Below the pieces are notes generated by a model, which was given only the letters and a program-made list of their open reading frames with translations, searched no databases and had not been told where the DNA came from. Shown here piece by piece: positions 50,621 to 61,144 of a stretch of DNA of 64,000 bases (positions are counted from its first letter, which is position 1; the number at the start of each line of letters is the position of its first letter). The DNA comes from Desulfobacteraceae bacterium (lineage in GTDB: Bacteria > Desulfobacterota > Desulfobacteria > Desulfobacterales > Desulfosalsimonadaceae), in contig JAABTJ010000016.1 of the NCBI GenBank assembly GCA_011389935.1, forward strand, positions 1 to 64,000, in the 5' to 3' direction. The position numbers and the translations under genes were made by a program.

Positions 50621-51739
50621 TCAGATGGTTACCAACTCGTAATCCCGGGATCCGAGTCCGATTTTTTCGGCATATTCGAGCTGGTGGGACCAGTCCACTT
50701 TTGGATATATGGCCCGGAACTTGTCTGCCCCGGCTGCCATGCCGTCTTCCGAATGGCTGCCCATGCATGAGCCGGAAAGGGCCGGTTCCCGGTTCACCAG
50801 GTCGACGCTGGCCTGGTCGATGGCGACCGGGTCGGTGGACGCCACTACGCCGATATCCCTTACAATCGGAGCATCGTTGTAGGGTACGCAGTCGCATGCC
50901 GGTGACACATGGTTGATGATATTTACGTAGAGCGCTTTTCCGGATTTGTTTTTCAATACGCCGGCACAGTATTCGACCATGCTTTCAAGAAAAACGGGGA
51001 TGTTCAGGTTCCACTGGATCTGAATGGCATTGTTTTCGCAAATCAGGATGCATTCACCGCATCCGATGCATTTTTCCGGATGGATGAACGCTTTTTCATC
51101 GATCATCTCAATGGCCTGCTCGACGCAGTGGTCCGCACACTGTTCGCATCCGATGCATTTTTTCTCCTTCACCTTGGGGGAAACCCCCGAATGCTGGGCA
51201 AGTTTTCCCCTTCGGGAGGCGCTTCCCATGCCGACATTCTTAATCGCGCCGCCAAAGCCGGAGAGTTCGTGCCCTTTAAAGTGGGCAATGGAAATGATCG
51301 CATCGGCCTGGATGATTTCAGAACCGATGTAGACCTGCTGAAACCGGTTTCCGTTGATCTCCACGGCCGTCTCCGTGCGGCCCCGCAACCCGTCGGCAAT
51401 AATTAACGGCGCACCCGCCACGGCATAATCAAAACCGTTGGTAATCGCCGTGATCAGGTGGAGGGGCGCATCTCCCCGGGTTCCGGCGTAAAGCGTGTTC
51501 GCATCGGTTAGAAAGGGGGATCCGCCGCAGTCTTTTATGGATTGAACCGCCTGGCGGATATAGACCGGTCGGATAAATGCCGTGTTTCCCGATTCACCGA
51601 AATGCAGTTTGACCGCGACCAAGTCCCTTTTTTGAATGCAGTTTTCAAGGCCCGCCTTCTTGATCAGGCGATCCAGTTTTTTAAGAAAATTTTCTTTATA
51701 GCTGGCCCGGAAATCGATAAAATATACTTGGCTTTTCAT
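50621..51739 (-). CDS. DUF362 protein with two 4Fe-4S clusters
   Basis: A 372-residue DUF362-domain protein. Two ferredoxin motifs, CIGCEQCADHC and CIGCGECILIC (about residues 195-235), bind two [4Fe-4S] clusters. The flanking parts, with VAVKLHFGESGNTAFIRP at the start and DPVAIDQASVDLVN near the end, are typical DUF362. The function is unknown; members are cytosolic and linked to anaerobic redox metabolism. It is convergent with the acyl-CoA cluster and divergent from rodA, so it is probably a separate transcription unit. Confidence 0.88.
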   Translation of the reverse strand: MKSQVYFIDFRASYKENFLKKLDRLIKKAGLENCIQKRDLVAVKLHFGESGNTAFIRPVYIRQAVQSIKDCGGSPFLTDANTLYAGTRGDAPLHLITAITNGFDYAVAGAPLIIADGLRGRTETAVEINGNRFQQVYIGSEIIQADAIISIAHFKGHELSGFGGAIKNVGMGSASRRGKLAQHSGVSPKVKEKKCIGCEQCADHCVEQAIEMIDEKAFIHPEKCIGCGECILICENNAIQIQWNLNIPVFLESMVEYCAGVLKNKSGKALYVNIINHVSPACDCVPYNDAPIVRDIGVVASTDPVAIDQASVDLVNREPALSGSCMGSHSEDGMAAGADKFRAIYPKVDWSHQLEYAEKIGLGSRDYELVTI

Positions 51740-51903
51740 AAAACCCCCTTGTTTGCAGTCTTTATACCTGTTTTTCGTGAAATGAGCAGATTACCAGTCC
51801 TTTCTTGCTTTTGAAAATGCTTGAAAAGCCTTTTCCGATGAAATAAGTATGTATTTTCTGCCACCGGATATCAAATAAAAAAACCGTAGAGTGCGAATTC
51901 ATC

Positions 51904-53007
51904 ATGTTTGACAGGCGCCTGATCCAATACTTCGACTGGTCCCTGCTGCTTTTGACCCTGATTATTTCCGGCATCGGTGTCGGGTTGATATACAGCAGCG
52001 TCAATTCCGTTGAAGCGGTGACCCCGTCAAAGATTCATCTGAAACAACTGAGCTGGCTGGGGATCGGCATTTTTATTATGACATGCAGTTTCCTGTTTTC
52101 CTACAAGAAACTGGACCGGTATGCTCCGGTTATTTACGGCGCATGTGCGGCTATGCTGGTTGCGGTACTCCTTTTCGGAAAAACCGTCGGCGGCTCCACT
52201 CGCTGGCTCGATCTGGGCGTTTTTCTCTTTCAACCGTCCGAACCGGCCAAAATCGGTGTCATACTCCTTCTTGCACATTATTTTGCAAAACATGTCAAAC
52301 CCTGGGGCATGGGCATTCGGGAATTGATTGTCCCCCTCGTGTTTGTCATGGTTCCGTTTTCACTGGTTCTTCTGCAGCCGGATCTGGGAACGGCGCTACT
52401 GCTCCTCTTGATCGCGGGCACCATGGCCGTGTTTGCCAAAATTGAACGCCGAACCTTTTTTGTTCTTTTGGCCGCCGTTGTCATCCTCGTTCCGCTTGGA
52501 TGGTTTTTTATCGAGGATTACCAGCGAACCCGCATACTGATGCTGTTCTCCCCGGAAAGTGACCCGACAGGAGCGGGATATCACATTCTGCAGTCCAAAA
52601 TTGCGGTTGGATCGGGCATGCTCTACGGCAAGGGATACATGGAAGGGACGCAGAATATTTTGTCTTTCCTTCCCGAACAGCATACGGATTTCATTTTTTC
52701 CGTACTGGCGGAAGAATGGGGGTTTGTCGGTGCCGCAGGTCTTCTGATTCTTTTTTTGCTGTTTACCGCATTTGGGCTCAATATTGCCTACGGATGCAGG
52801 GATGATTTCGGCACGCTTCTGGCCTTTGGCATTACCGCAATGATCTTCTGGCAAACCGTAATCAATATCGGCATGGTCATCGGGCTGATGCCTGTCGTCG
52901 GAATGCCCCTGCCCCTTGTGAGCTATGGGGGGTCCTCGGTTGTCACTACGCTTCTGGGCATTGGCATACTACTCAATATCAGCATGCGGCGTTTCGTAAA
53001 AGATTGA
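51904..53007 (+). CDS. rodA: Rod shape-determining protein RodA (SEDS glycosyltransferase)
   Basis: Peptidoglycan polymerase of the elongasome, partner of PBP2. A 367-residue SEDS protein with about ten membrane segments. Signature regions are GGSTRWLDLGVFLFQPSEPAKIG, LLQPDLGTALLLL, FLPEQHTDFIFSVLAEEWGF and the C-terminal PLPLVSYGGSSVVTTLLGIGI. The partner genes mreBCD-mrdA lie at 25.2-29.5 kb, separated by glnS and the acyl-CoA cluster. It is a single gene before the atp operon. Confidence 0.95.
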   Translation: MFDRRLIQYFDWSLLLLTLIISGIGVGLIYSSVNSVEAVTPSKIHLKQLSWLGIGIFIMTCSFLFSYKKLDRYAPVIYGACAAMLVAVLLFGKTVGGSTRWLDLGVFLFQPSEPAKIGVILLLAHYFAKHVKPWGMGIRELIVPLVFVMVPFSLVLLQPDLGTALLLLLIAGTMAVFAKIERRTFFVLLAAVVILVPLGWFFIEDYQRTRILMLFSPESDPTGAGYHILQSKIAVGSGMLYGKGYMEGTQNILSFLPEQHTDFIFSVLAEEWGFVGAAGLLILFLLFTAFGLNIAYGCRDDFGTLLAFGITAMIFWQTVINIGMVIGLMPVVGMPLPLVSYGGSSVVTTLLGIGILLNISMRRFVKD

Positions 53008-53122
53008 CAGGGCGTCATCGGTATCGTGTTTGGTCGGTAGCGGGGCAGGGTTATGAATTCCTTCCCGGAGAAAGAGGGGGGGCGCAGGGTTATGGATAAT
53101 TGTCGAAACTGTAAAAAATATT

Positions 53123-53151
53123 TTGACAAAATATCGTAATTGGTGCTATGG
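53123..53151 (+). promoter_or_regulatory. Candidate sigma70 promoter of the atp operon
   Basis: TTGACA at 53123-53128, a 17-base spacer and CTATGG at 53146-53151, about 75 bases before the atpF' start. The -35 is perfect and the -10 is weak. Confidence 0.5.
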
Positions 53152-53224
53152 ATTTTTGCTTAAATCAAAATGAAATGGTTTTATCTAAAAATATAATGTG
53201 GATTGCGATGCGGAGGTTGACAGA

Positions 53225-53650
53225 ATGATCAAACTTGATTGGACGATTCTCATCCAGATGGTCAATTTCATTATTCTAATCTGGGCCCTGAATTATGTGG
53301 CATATCGCCCCATCCGTGGTATTCTCGCCAAGCGCAAGGAAAAAGTCGATGGATTGGAAAGCGGTATTGACCGCTTTGAAAGCGACGCCATGGAAAAAGC
53401 CGCTGCCATTGAAGCCGGGATTAAAGAAGCCAGGGAAAAAGGGCTGAAAATGAAAGAATCCATGGCGGGAGAAGCCCGGCAGGAAGAACAGCAGATGCTT
53501 GAGAAAATAAACCAGCAAGCAAGGCAGGATTTAGAGGAAATCCGGAGCAGGGTCGCCCGTGAAACGGATGAAGTCCGACAATCACTGCAGTCGCAAATCG
53601 AATTCTTTGCAAATGAAATCAGCAAAAAAATGATCGGGAGGACCGCCTAA
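53225..53650 (+). CDS. ATP synthase F0 subunit b'
   Basis: The peripheral-stalk subunit that dimerises with b. From the ATG at 53225, with GGAGG upstream, it has 141 residues: one N-terminal membrane segment (WTILIQMVNFIILIWALNYV) with the conserved PIRGILAKRKEKV turn, then a long charged helix. It precedes a second b-type gene, so this is the b' form. It begins the F1/b operon; subunits a and c are not here. Confidence 0.9.
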   Translation: MIKLDWTILIQMVNFIILIWALNYVAYRPIRGILAKRKEKVDGLESGIDRFESDAMEKAAAIEAGIKEAREKGLKMKESMAGEARQEEQQMLEKINQQARQDLEEIRSRVARETDEVRQSLQSQIEFFANEISKKMIGRTA

Positions 53651-53651
53651 A

Positions 53652-54221
53652 ATGAACAAAAAACAGATTTCCCGCACCGGCCTTCTCCTTATCGTATTGA
53701 CCTCTTTTATTGTTTTTGTTGTATCGGCGCCCGCATATGCCGCAGACTGGCAAAGCACCGATACCTACCGCATTATCAATTTTACCGCCCTTGTTTTGAT
53801 TCTGTTTTTTGTCCTGCGCAAACCGGTTGCCAATTTTTTTACGGACAGGATCCGATCCATAAAGGAACAGCTTGAGGATCTTGAGAAGCAGAAATCCGAA
53901 GCCGAGAAAAAGCTGGCCGAGTACAATGAGAAGCTGTCTGCCCTGGACGCCGAAGCGGAAAAAATCATCAGTCAGTATCAGCGGCAGGGAGAAACAGCGC
54001 GGGACAATATTTTGAAACAGGCCGAAGCCGCCGCCGCCAAGATGGAAGAACAGGCACGCAAAACCATCGCCTATGAATTCGCACAGGCAAAGCTGAAACT
54101 GGAAACAGAGCTTTTCGACAGTGCGGTTGAAAAAGCGGAAGCGCACATGAAGAGCATTATTACCGACGATGACCATGACAGACTTGTTAAAGAATATATA
54201 GATAAGGTGGTGACAAAGTGA
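53652..54221 (+). CDS. atpF: ATP synthase F0 subunit b
   Basis: The second peripheral-stalk subunit, 189 residues. It has an N-terminal signal-peptide-like stretch ending SAPAYAADW, then a membrane helix (INFTALVLILFFVLRKPVANFF), then a long coiled coil rich in Glu, Lys and Ala. The extra leader is longer than in E. coli AtpF. The gene starts one base after the b' stop and its end overlaps atpH. Confidence 0.93.
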   Translation: MNKKQISRTGLLLIVLTSFIVFVVSAPAYAADWQSTDTYRIINFTALVLILFFVLRKPVANFFTDRIRSIKEQLEDLEKQKSEAEKKLAEYNEKLSALDAEAEKIISQYQRQGETARDNILKQAEAAAAKMEEQARKTIAYEFAQAKLKLETELFDSAVEKAEAHMKSIITDDDHDRLVKEYIDKVVTK

Positions 54222-54769
54222 GAAGTTCCGTAATAGCCAGGAGATATGCAAAGGCCTTGATTCTGATCGGGAAAGAAGACGGCCAGGTGGAAAAATACAG
54301 GGAGGAGCTGGAAGGCTTGATCGCGCTGCTCGATCAGAACCCGGATTTTGAGCAGACCATTGGCAATCCCCTCTTTGATTCCGCCAAGCGAAAGAAGCTC
54401 TTTACAACGGTGTTGGACGCGCTTGAAATTTCAAAAGTCATGAAAGCCTACCTGAATTTGATCTTTTCCAAGCAGCGTTTCGACCAGATTCGCGCCGTCA
54501 GCGAATATTACAACAAGCTGGCAGACGAGCTACAGGGAATCGTAAGGGCGGATCTCGTTTCAGCGAAGGAGCTCTCATCGGACACCTATGATCAGATTCG
54601 CCAGGCGCTTGCATCAATGACCGGGAAGGATGTCGTTCTCGAAACAAGCCAGGACCCGGAAATTATCGGCGGGATAGTCACAAAGATCGGGGATCTTGTG
54701 TTGGATGGCAGCATAAAAACACAATTAAAAAATATGCGTGAATCTTTAAAAAGGGGTGAGAGTGTCTAA
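54218..54769 (+). CDS. atpH: ATP synthase F1 subunit delta
   Basis: Joins the stalk to the alpha3beta3 head. The 183 residues carry [17 protein letters not shown] at the start, the central [18 protein letters not shown] helix and the C-terminal [30 protein letters not shown] strand-helix motif of delta/OSCP. GTG or ATG starts overlap the end of atpF by four bases (ATGA-type coupling). It is followed directly by atpA. Confidence 0.95.
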   Translation: MRSSVIARRYAKALILIGKEDGQVEKYREELEGLIALLDQNPDFEQTIGNPLFDSAKRKKLFTTVLDALEISKVMKAYLNLIFSKQRFDQIRAVSEYYNKLADELQGIVRADLVSAKELSSDTYDQIRQALASMTGKDVVLETSQDPEIIGGIVTKIGDLVLDGSIKTQLKNMRESLKRGESV

Positions 54770-56283
54770 TGGAAATAAAAGCCGAAGAAATCAGCGAGAT
54801 TATCAAGCAGCAGATTCAGGAGTTCGACAAGAAGGTTGAGCTGAGTGAAACCGGAATCGTCTTGTCGGCCGGTGATGGTATCGCCCGGGTGTATGGCCTT
54901 GAGAAGGTTATGGCGCTGGAACTCGTGGAGTTTTCCAACGGCGTGCTCGGTCTTGCCATGAACCTTGAAGAGGACAATGTCGGTGTTGCGATTATGGGGG
55001 ATGACACCAATATCAAGGAAGGCGATATTGTCAAGCGTACCGGGCGCATCGCCCAGGTACCGGTTGGTGATGCCGTTCTCGGCAGGGTGCTTTCATCGGT
55101 GGGGGAACCCCTCGACGGCAAAGGCCCGATTGAAGCCAGCGAGACAAGGCGAATCGAAATGGTGGCACCCGGTGTTATCGCAAGGAAATCCGTACATGAG
55201 CCATTGTATACGGGGCTGAAAGCCATTGACGCCATGACCCCTGTTGGCCGCGGACAGCGCGAACTGATCATCGGCGACCGGCAGATCGGGAAAACCGCCG
55301 TTGCCATTGATGCCATCCTGAGCCAGAAAGGGCGCGACGTCTACTGTATTTACGTGGCCACCGGGCAAAAACGGTCCACTGTAGCTCAGGTGGTCGCCGT
55401 TCTGGAAAAGCATGGTGCGATGGAATATACGACCGTTATTTCCGCAACGGCAAGCGACCCGGCCACATTGCAGTACATTTCGCCGTATGCCGGATGCGCC
55501 ATCGGCGAGTATTTCCGCGACAACGGCAAACACTCACTGATCATCTACGACGACCTTTCCAAGCAGGCGGTTGCCTATCGCCAGGTATCCCTGCTGATGC
55601 GCCGTCCGCCCGGCCGTGAAGCATTTCCCGGGGATATTTTCTACAACCATTCCCGCCTGCTCGAGCGTGCCGCCAAACTCAACGACGAACTTGGCGCCGG
55701 ATCTCTTACCGCGCTGCCCATTATCGAGACCCAGGCCGGCGACGTTTCCGCATACATTCCGACCAATGTTATCTCGATTACGGACGGCCAGATCTACCTG
55801 GAGCCCGGACTTTTCTTCGCAGGCGTACGGCCGGCCATCAACGTCGGGTTGTCCGTATCCCGCGTCGGCGGTGCAGCACAGGAAAAAGCCATGAAACAGG
55901 TGGCCGGCACCTTGCGCCTCGATTTGGCGCAATACCGCGAACTCGAGTCTTTTGCCGCATTCGGTTCCGACCTTGATGCATCGACACAGAAGCAGCTTAT
56001 CCGGGGTGAGCGGCTCGTTGAAATCCTTAAACAGCCGCAATACCAACCGTTGCCGCTTGAAAAGCAGGTCGTGATCATTTATGCCGGCACCAAGGGATTT
56101 CTTGACAAGCTCCAGACGAACGTACTGGCAAAATACGAAAGCGGACTGTATCAATTCATCGAGTCCCGTTATCCCGAGATCTTTTCGGAAATCGCCGAGA
56201 AACGTGCGATCAGCGATGAGCTCGACGAGAAAATGCAGAAGGCATTCACGGAATACGGCGAAGAGTTCAAGGACACCATATAG
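54769..56283 (+). CDS. atpA: ATP synthase F1 subunit alpha
   Basis: Regulatory nucleotide-binding subunit of the catalytic head. 504 residues, normal. Walker [15 protein letters not shown], the segments [16 protein letters not shown] and [25 protein letters not shown], and the C-terminal helical domain are intact. It starts one base into the end of atpH and precedes atpG by 65 bases. Confidence 0.99.
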   Translation: MEIKAEEISEIIKQQIQEFDKKVELSETGIVLSAGDGIARVYGLEKVMALELVEFSNGVLGLAMNLEEDNVGVAIMGDDTNIKEGDIVKRTGRIAQVPVGDAVLGRVLSSVGEPLDGKGPIEASETRRIEMVAPGVIARKSVHEPLYTGLKAIDAMTPVGRGQRELIIGDRQIGKTAVAIDAILSQKGRDVYCIYVATGQKRSTVAQVVAVLEKHGAMEYTTVISATASDPATLQYISPYAGCAIGEYFRDNGKHSLIIYDDLSKQAVAYRQVSLLMRRPPGREAFPGDIFYNHSRLLERAAKLNDELGAGSLTALPIIETQAGDVSAYIPTNVISITDGQIYLEPGLFFAGVRPAINVGLSVSRVGGAAQEKAMKQVAGTLRLDLAQYRELESFAAFGSDLDASTQKQLIRGERLVEILKQPQYQPLPLEKQVVIIYAGTKGFLDKLQTNVLAKYESGLYQFIESRYPEIFSEIAEKRAISDELDEKMQKAFTEYGEEFKDTI

Positions 56284-56348
56284 TACCAACGGGTCGTCCG
56301 TGCAGCTCCAATTATGTTATGACCAAGCGTATAAAAGCGAGTTAATAT

Positions 56349-57245
56349 ATGGCATCGTTAAAAGAAATAAAATCCAAAATCTCAGGTGTCAAAAAGACCA
56401 AGCAGATTACCCGGGCCATGAACATGGTGGCGGCTTCCAAATTGAGGGGGGCCCAGGGTGCGATGGACGCGTTTCGGCCGTATGCGGAAAAGTTTGCCGA
56501 AGTGCTCGGCAACATTGCCGATAAGACCACCGATGAAATCAGTCCATTGCTCATCCCAAAAGATGAAGTCAACAATGTTCATGTCGTCATGCTGACATCG
56601 GACCGGGGGTTATGCGGCGGTTTCAACAGCAACCTGATGGATAAGACCGAGGAAATCGTCGAGGAATTTCAACGCCGCGGCGTCAACGTTTCCCTGACCG
56701 CTTTCGGCAAAAAGGGGCGCGATTGGGCCCGCAAGGAAAAACTGACCATTGCTGATCAGTACCTTGACGTGGTCGGCGGAAAATTCGGTTTCAATGTCGC
56801 CTCTTCTTTCGGCCAGAAGGCCATTGAAGGATTTCTGTTCGGGGATTATGATGAAGTGCATATCGTATATTCGGAATTCCGCAGCATGGCAAACCAGATT
56901 CCGGTGGTAAAACAGCTCCTGCCGATCGTTGCAATCGAAAAGCCGGAAGAAACGGAAACCGAGGCTGAAGATTCCAGTTATTTGCCGGAGCACATCTGCG
57001 AGCCATCTGCGGACGCCTTGCTCAACACAATGCTCCCAAAAAGCATTTACATTCAGATCTATCATGCGCTGCTCGAAACATCGACCAGTGAACATGCCGC
57101 CCGTATGCGCGCCATGGATAACGCAACCAAGGCATGCGACGACATGATTGAAAGCCTTACCCTTACCTATAACAAGGCCAGGCAGCAGTCAATTACGATG
57201 GAACTGATGGATATTGTCGGCGGGGCCGAAGCCCTGAGGGGATAA
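56349..57245 (+). CDS. atpG: ATP synthase F1 subunit gamma
   Basis: The rotary shaft of F1. 298 residues, normal. It begins LKEIKSKISGVKKTKQITRAMNMVAASKLRGAQ and ends AARMRAMDNATKACDDMIESLTLTYNKARQQSITMEL, the paired N- and C-terminal helices of the coiled-coil shaft. The alpha/beta mid-domain has LTSDRGLCGGFNSNL. It lies between atpA and atpD. Confidence 0.98.
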   Translation: MASLKEIKSKISGVKKTKQITRAMNMVAASKLRGAQGAMDAFRPYAEKFAEVLGNIADKTTDEISPLLIPKDEVNNVHVVMLTSDRGLCGGFNSNLMDKTEEIVEEFQRRGVNVSLTAFGKKGRDWARKEKLTIADQYLDVVGGKFGFNVASSFGQKAIEGFLFGDYDEVHIVYSEFRSMANQIPVVKQLLPIVAIEKPEETETEAEDSSYLPEHICEPSADALLNTMLPKSIYIQIYHALLETSTSEHAARMRAMDNATKACDDMIESLTLTYNKARQQSITMELMDIVGGAEALRG

Positions 57246-57274
57246 TTAACCAGGATTAAATTCTGTGTCTTTAA

Positions 57275-58702
<1,428 letters not shown>

Positions 58703-58720
58703 TATCGCGGGAGATGGAAT

Positions 58721-59134
58721 ATGGCTCAACAGACGATTAAACTTGAAATTGTTACGCCCGAGAAATATGTGGTCAACCAGGACGTTCGGATTGTCATGGC
58801 TCCAGGAACAGAGGGCGAATTCGGTATTTTGCCGAACCATACGCCGTTTCTCAGTTCTCTTGAGACCGGCCGGGTGCATTTCAGGGATTTGCAGGATACG
58901 GAGCATGTCGTTTTCATTAGCGGCGGCTTTTCCGAGGCCCTGCCGGACAGGGTGACGATTCTTGCAGAAACTGCAGAAATGCGCGAAAAAATTGATATTG
59001 ACCGGGCAAAGGCGGCATATGAAAGAGCGCGTGCGCGGCTGGAGTCCTCAGAAGAAGGCATTGACAAGGATCGTGCAAAGGCGGCGCTGGAACGGGCCAC
59101 AGCACGCATCAAACTTGTTGAAACAAAAGAATAA
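58721..59134 (+). CDS. atpC: ATP synthase F1 subunit epsilon
   Basis: The regulatory epsilon subunit, 137 residues. The N-terminal beta sandwich has KLEIVTPEKYVV, GEFGILPNHTPFLSSLETG and FISGGFSE, and the C-terminal helical hairpin (YERARARLESSEEGIDKDRAKAALERATARIKL) is complete. It is the last atp gene and is followed by a strong terminator. Confidence 0.97.
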   Translation: MAQQTIKLEIVTPEKYVVNQDVRIVMAPGTEGEFGILPNHTPFLSSLETGRVHFRDLQDTEHVVFISGGFSEALPDRVTILAETAEMREKIDIDRAKAAYERARARLESSEEGIDKDRAKAALERATARIKLVETKE

Positions 59135-59182
59135 AAGGGTATTTCCAAGCTTTTACGCCACACCGAAATACCGTGATCGTTC

Positions 59183-59217
59183 AAAGAAGGGCAACACCGT
59201 AAGGTTTGCCCTTCTTT
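59183..59217 (+). terminator. Rho-independent terminator of the atp operon
   Basis: AAAGAAGGGCAA pairs perfectly with TTGCCCTTCTTT around an inner ACC-GTAA-GGT stem-loop, followed by T-rich sequence. Confidence 0.85.
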
Positions 59218-59292
59218 GATTTGGAATGCGGCCGCAGAGGGGCGGGACAAGCGGGCCCAATGGCTGCCACGATCTGAGCCGGGAAAAATTAT

Positions 59293-60042
59293 ATGGAAAA
59301 AACTGCTGTTATTATCCTTGCGGCAGGCAAGGGGACCCGGATGAAGTCACCTACTGCCAAGGTTCTCCATCCCATCCGGAATACGCCCATGATTCAGTTC
59401 GTCCTGGACACTGCGGTTCGGCTGGCGGGGGACAATGTTGTTGTGGTGGTGGGCACGCAAGCCGATCGCGTAAAAGATGTCGTTTCAGCGTCACATCCGG
59501 AGGTTGGATTTGCTCTCCAGGAAAACCAGCTTGGCACCGGGCATGCTGTTTTGTGCGCGCTTCCTGTATTGGATGAAAGCATCGAACATGTGCTTATTTT
59601 GTGCGGGGATGTGCCATTTTTAAGGATAAAAACCCTTTCCAGCCTTGTACATACCCATGTACGCCAGAACAACAGTATCACCCTTGTCGGCGCAAGGCTC
59701 AAAAATCCGCACGGTTACGGGCGTCTGGTCATGAATGACCGGAAAGAAGTAACCCGTATTGTGGAAGAAGCCGATGCGAAGGAGGAAGAAAAGCGTATCA
59801 CATTGATTAATACGGGCATTTATTGCGTTCATCGTCAATCGTTGGTTACGATGCTCGGACAGGTCAAGCCGGACAATGCCCAAAAGGAAATCTACTTAAC
59901 GGATATCGTAGGAATTGCCGCGGATGACGGGTTGCCGATCGGGATGATCGAATGCGAGGACCAAAATGAGATACTGGGTATCAATACGATCCAGGATCTG
60001 GAGAGGGCTGAGTCGGTCATTTCATCCGATGAAAAGCCTTGA
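59293..60042 (+). CDS. GlmU-like nucleotidyltransferase (pyrophosphorylase domain only)
   Basis: A 249-residue protein matching the N-terminal uridylyltransferase half of GlmU: IILAAGKGTRMKS, QLGTGHAVLCALP, LILCGDVPFL, NPHGYGRLV, INTGIYCV and DNAQKEIYLTDIVGIA. The left-handed beta-helix acetyltransferase domain present in typical GlmU (about 450 aa) is missing and no matching frame follows. The UDP-GlcNAc acetyltransferase step must be supplied elsewhere, or the enzyme has another sugar-phosphate substrate. It lies after the atp operon, as glmU does in other bacteria. Confidence 0.85.
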   Translation: MEKTAVIILAAGKGTRMKSPTAKVLHPIRNTPMIQFVLDTAVRLAGDNVVVVVGTQADRVKDVVSASHPEVGFALQENQLGTGHAVLCALPVLDESIEHVLILCGDVPFLRIKTLSSLVHTHVRQNNSITLVGARLKNPHGYGRLVMNDRKEVTRIVEEADAKEEEKRITLINTGIYCVHRQSLVTMLGQVKPDNAQKEIYLTDIVGIAADDGLPIGMIECEDQNEILGINTIQDLERAESVISSDEKP

Positions 60043-60086
60043 CTTTACGCGTTATGAATCTTATATACGAGACAAGAGGTGAAACA

Positions 60087-60338
60087 GTGGATATTGATGA
60101 CGTGATGCGCCAATTTGACTTGCTGGAAAAGAAAATTGAACATTTACTGGAGCAGCGCAATACGCTTGAACAGCAAAACCTCGAGCTTAAACAAAAAACG
60201 GGAGAGCTCGAGGCCGCTCTTGAAGAAAAGGCGGAAGAAGAGGATCGGTACTCAAAGCAGAAGGTGTTGATTCGCTCGAAGATAGACAATCTGTTGGAAA
60301 AGTTAAACCAGGAACCGGGGAGCGGAGCATCCGAATAA
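60087..60338 (+). CDS. Small coiled-coil protein, ZapB-like cell division factor
   Basis: An 83-residue protein that is almost all heptad coiled coil (MRQFDLLEKKIEHLLEQRNTLEQQNLELKQ). The GTG at 60087 has AGAGGTG just upstream and starts at MDIDDV; the alternative ATG 60054 would add 11 residues. Short coiled-coil proteins of this type beside zapA are annotated as ZapB-like. It ends nine bases before zapA, supporting the assignment. Confidence 0.75.
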   Translation: MDIDDVMRQFDLLEKKIEHLLEQRNTLEQQNLELKQKTGELEAALEEKAEEEDRYSKQKVLIRSKIDNLLEKLNQEPGSGASE

Positions 60339-60347
60339 AATCTTCAA

Positions 60348-60668
60348 ATGCAAAGGTTTGACGGTGATATCGAAGTGGAAACGATTATTACCATAGAATT
60401 GCTCGATGAACTGTTTAAATTCAAGGCAGATGAAGACAGTGTTGTGGATCCCCAGGATATTGCGATATATCTGACAGAGGAAATCAAGCAGGTTGAAGCC
60501 AGGTTCCCGGCTTATGCACGAAAAACAAACAAACTGGCCATTGTTGTGACAGCGGCGCTGAATATTGCCAAGCACAATTGTGAATTGAAGCACCAGCATC
60601 AGCGTTTTTTAACTTCAATGGCAACGCGCGCGGAACGGCTTGATCGATTGATTCGTATGGCGCCCTGA
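60348..60668 (+). CDS. zapA: Cell division protein ZapA
   Basis: A 106-residue ZapA: a small FtsZ-ring stabiliser. The beta-rich N-terminus (TIITIELLDELFKFKADED), the DIAIYLTEEIKQVEARFPAY helix and the C-terminal KLAIVVTAALNIAKHNCELK coiled coil are typical. It is followed by 6S RNA, an association seen also in gammaproteobacteria. Confidence 0.88.
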   Translation: MQRFDGDIEVETIITIELLDELFKFKADEDSVVDPQDIAIYLTEEIKQVEARFPAYARKTNKLAIVVTAALNIAKHNCELKHQHQRFLTSMATRAERLDRLIRMAP

Positions 60669-60756
60669 TTTTTGAGTCAATGCTTCAGCATGAACACCGG
60701 TTGAGACGGGTTGATTTGTTGAGAGAATGTCTTATATTTGAAAGTAAGGAAAAATT

Positions 60757-60935
60757 CCCTGCCATGTGCGTGATTGAACAGTGCCCTTTGATCCAACACC
60801 CACATAAACGGGAGCCTTCACTGGTTTTGGTGTGCATGTTCCGACAGTTCGGAAAAGCCTGAAGAAACCACAGGGCGCCCACCTGAGAGAGCCAGGTTCA
60901 AGGCTCATTCAACACGGCGTGGCGGGGCTTTTTCC
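60757..60935 (+). ncRNA. ssrS: 6S RNA
   Basis: Regulates RNA polymerase by mimicking an open promoter. The closing stem pairs CCCTGCCATG (60757-60766) with CGTGGCGGGG (about 60919-60928), with two wobbles, and then extends (CGTG with CACG). The 3' strand carries GGTTCAAGGCTC, and a T-run follows at 60931. The position after zapA is the common one for 6S RNA. Limits are approximate; about 180 nt. Confidence 0.75.
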
Positions 60936-61144
60936 AGTTTATCCAATCGCAAAAATTACAGTATTATAAGCCATACTTCCAGCATCGCATATCTCTGATC
61001 CGCCATTCGTTTTGCCTCTGTTACAACCCCTTTTTTCTTATTGATATGTTTTCGTCCGGTTTCACTTGTGAATACCGGTTTATCGCTGAAATGTCATAAC
61101 GGGACAGGGCGCGGATCTGCCGCCTGTCCGAGGAGCGCAGGAAA

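Noticed and set aside
60680-60862. 60-codon open frame after zapA
   Set aside because: Falls in the 6S RNA candidate, with no supporting start context.
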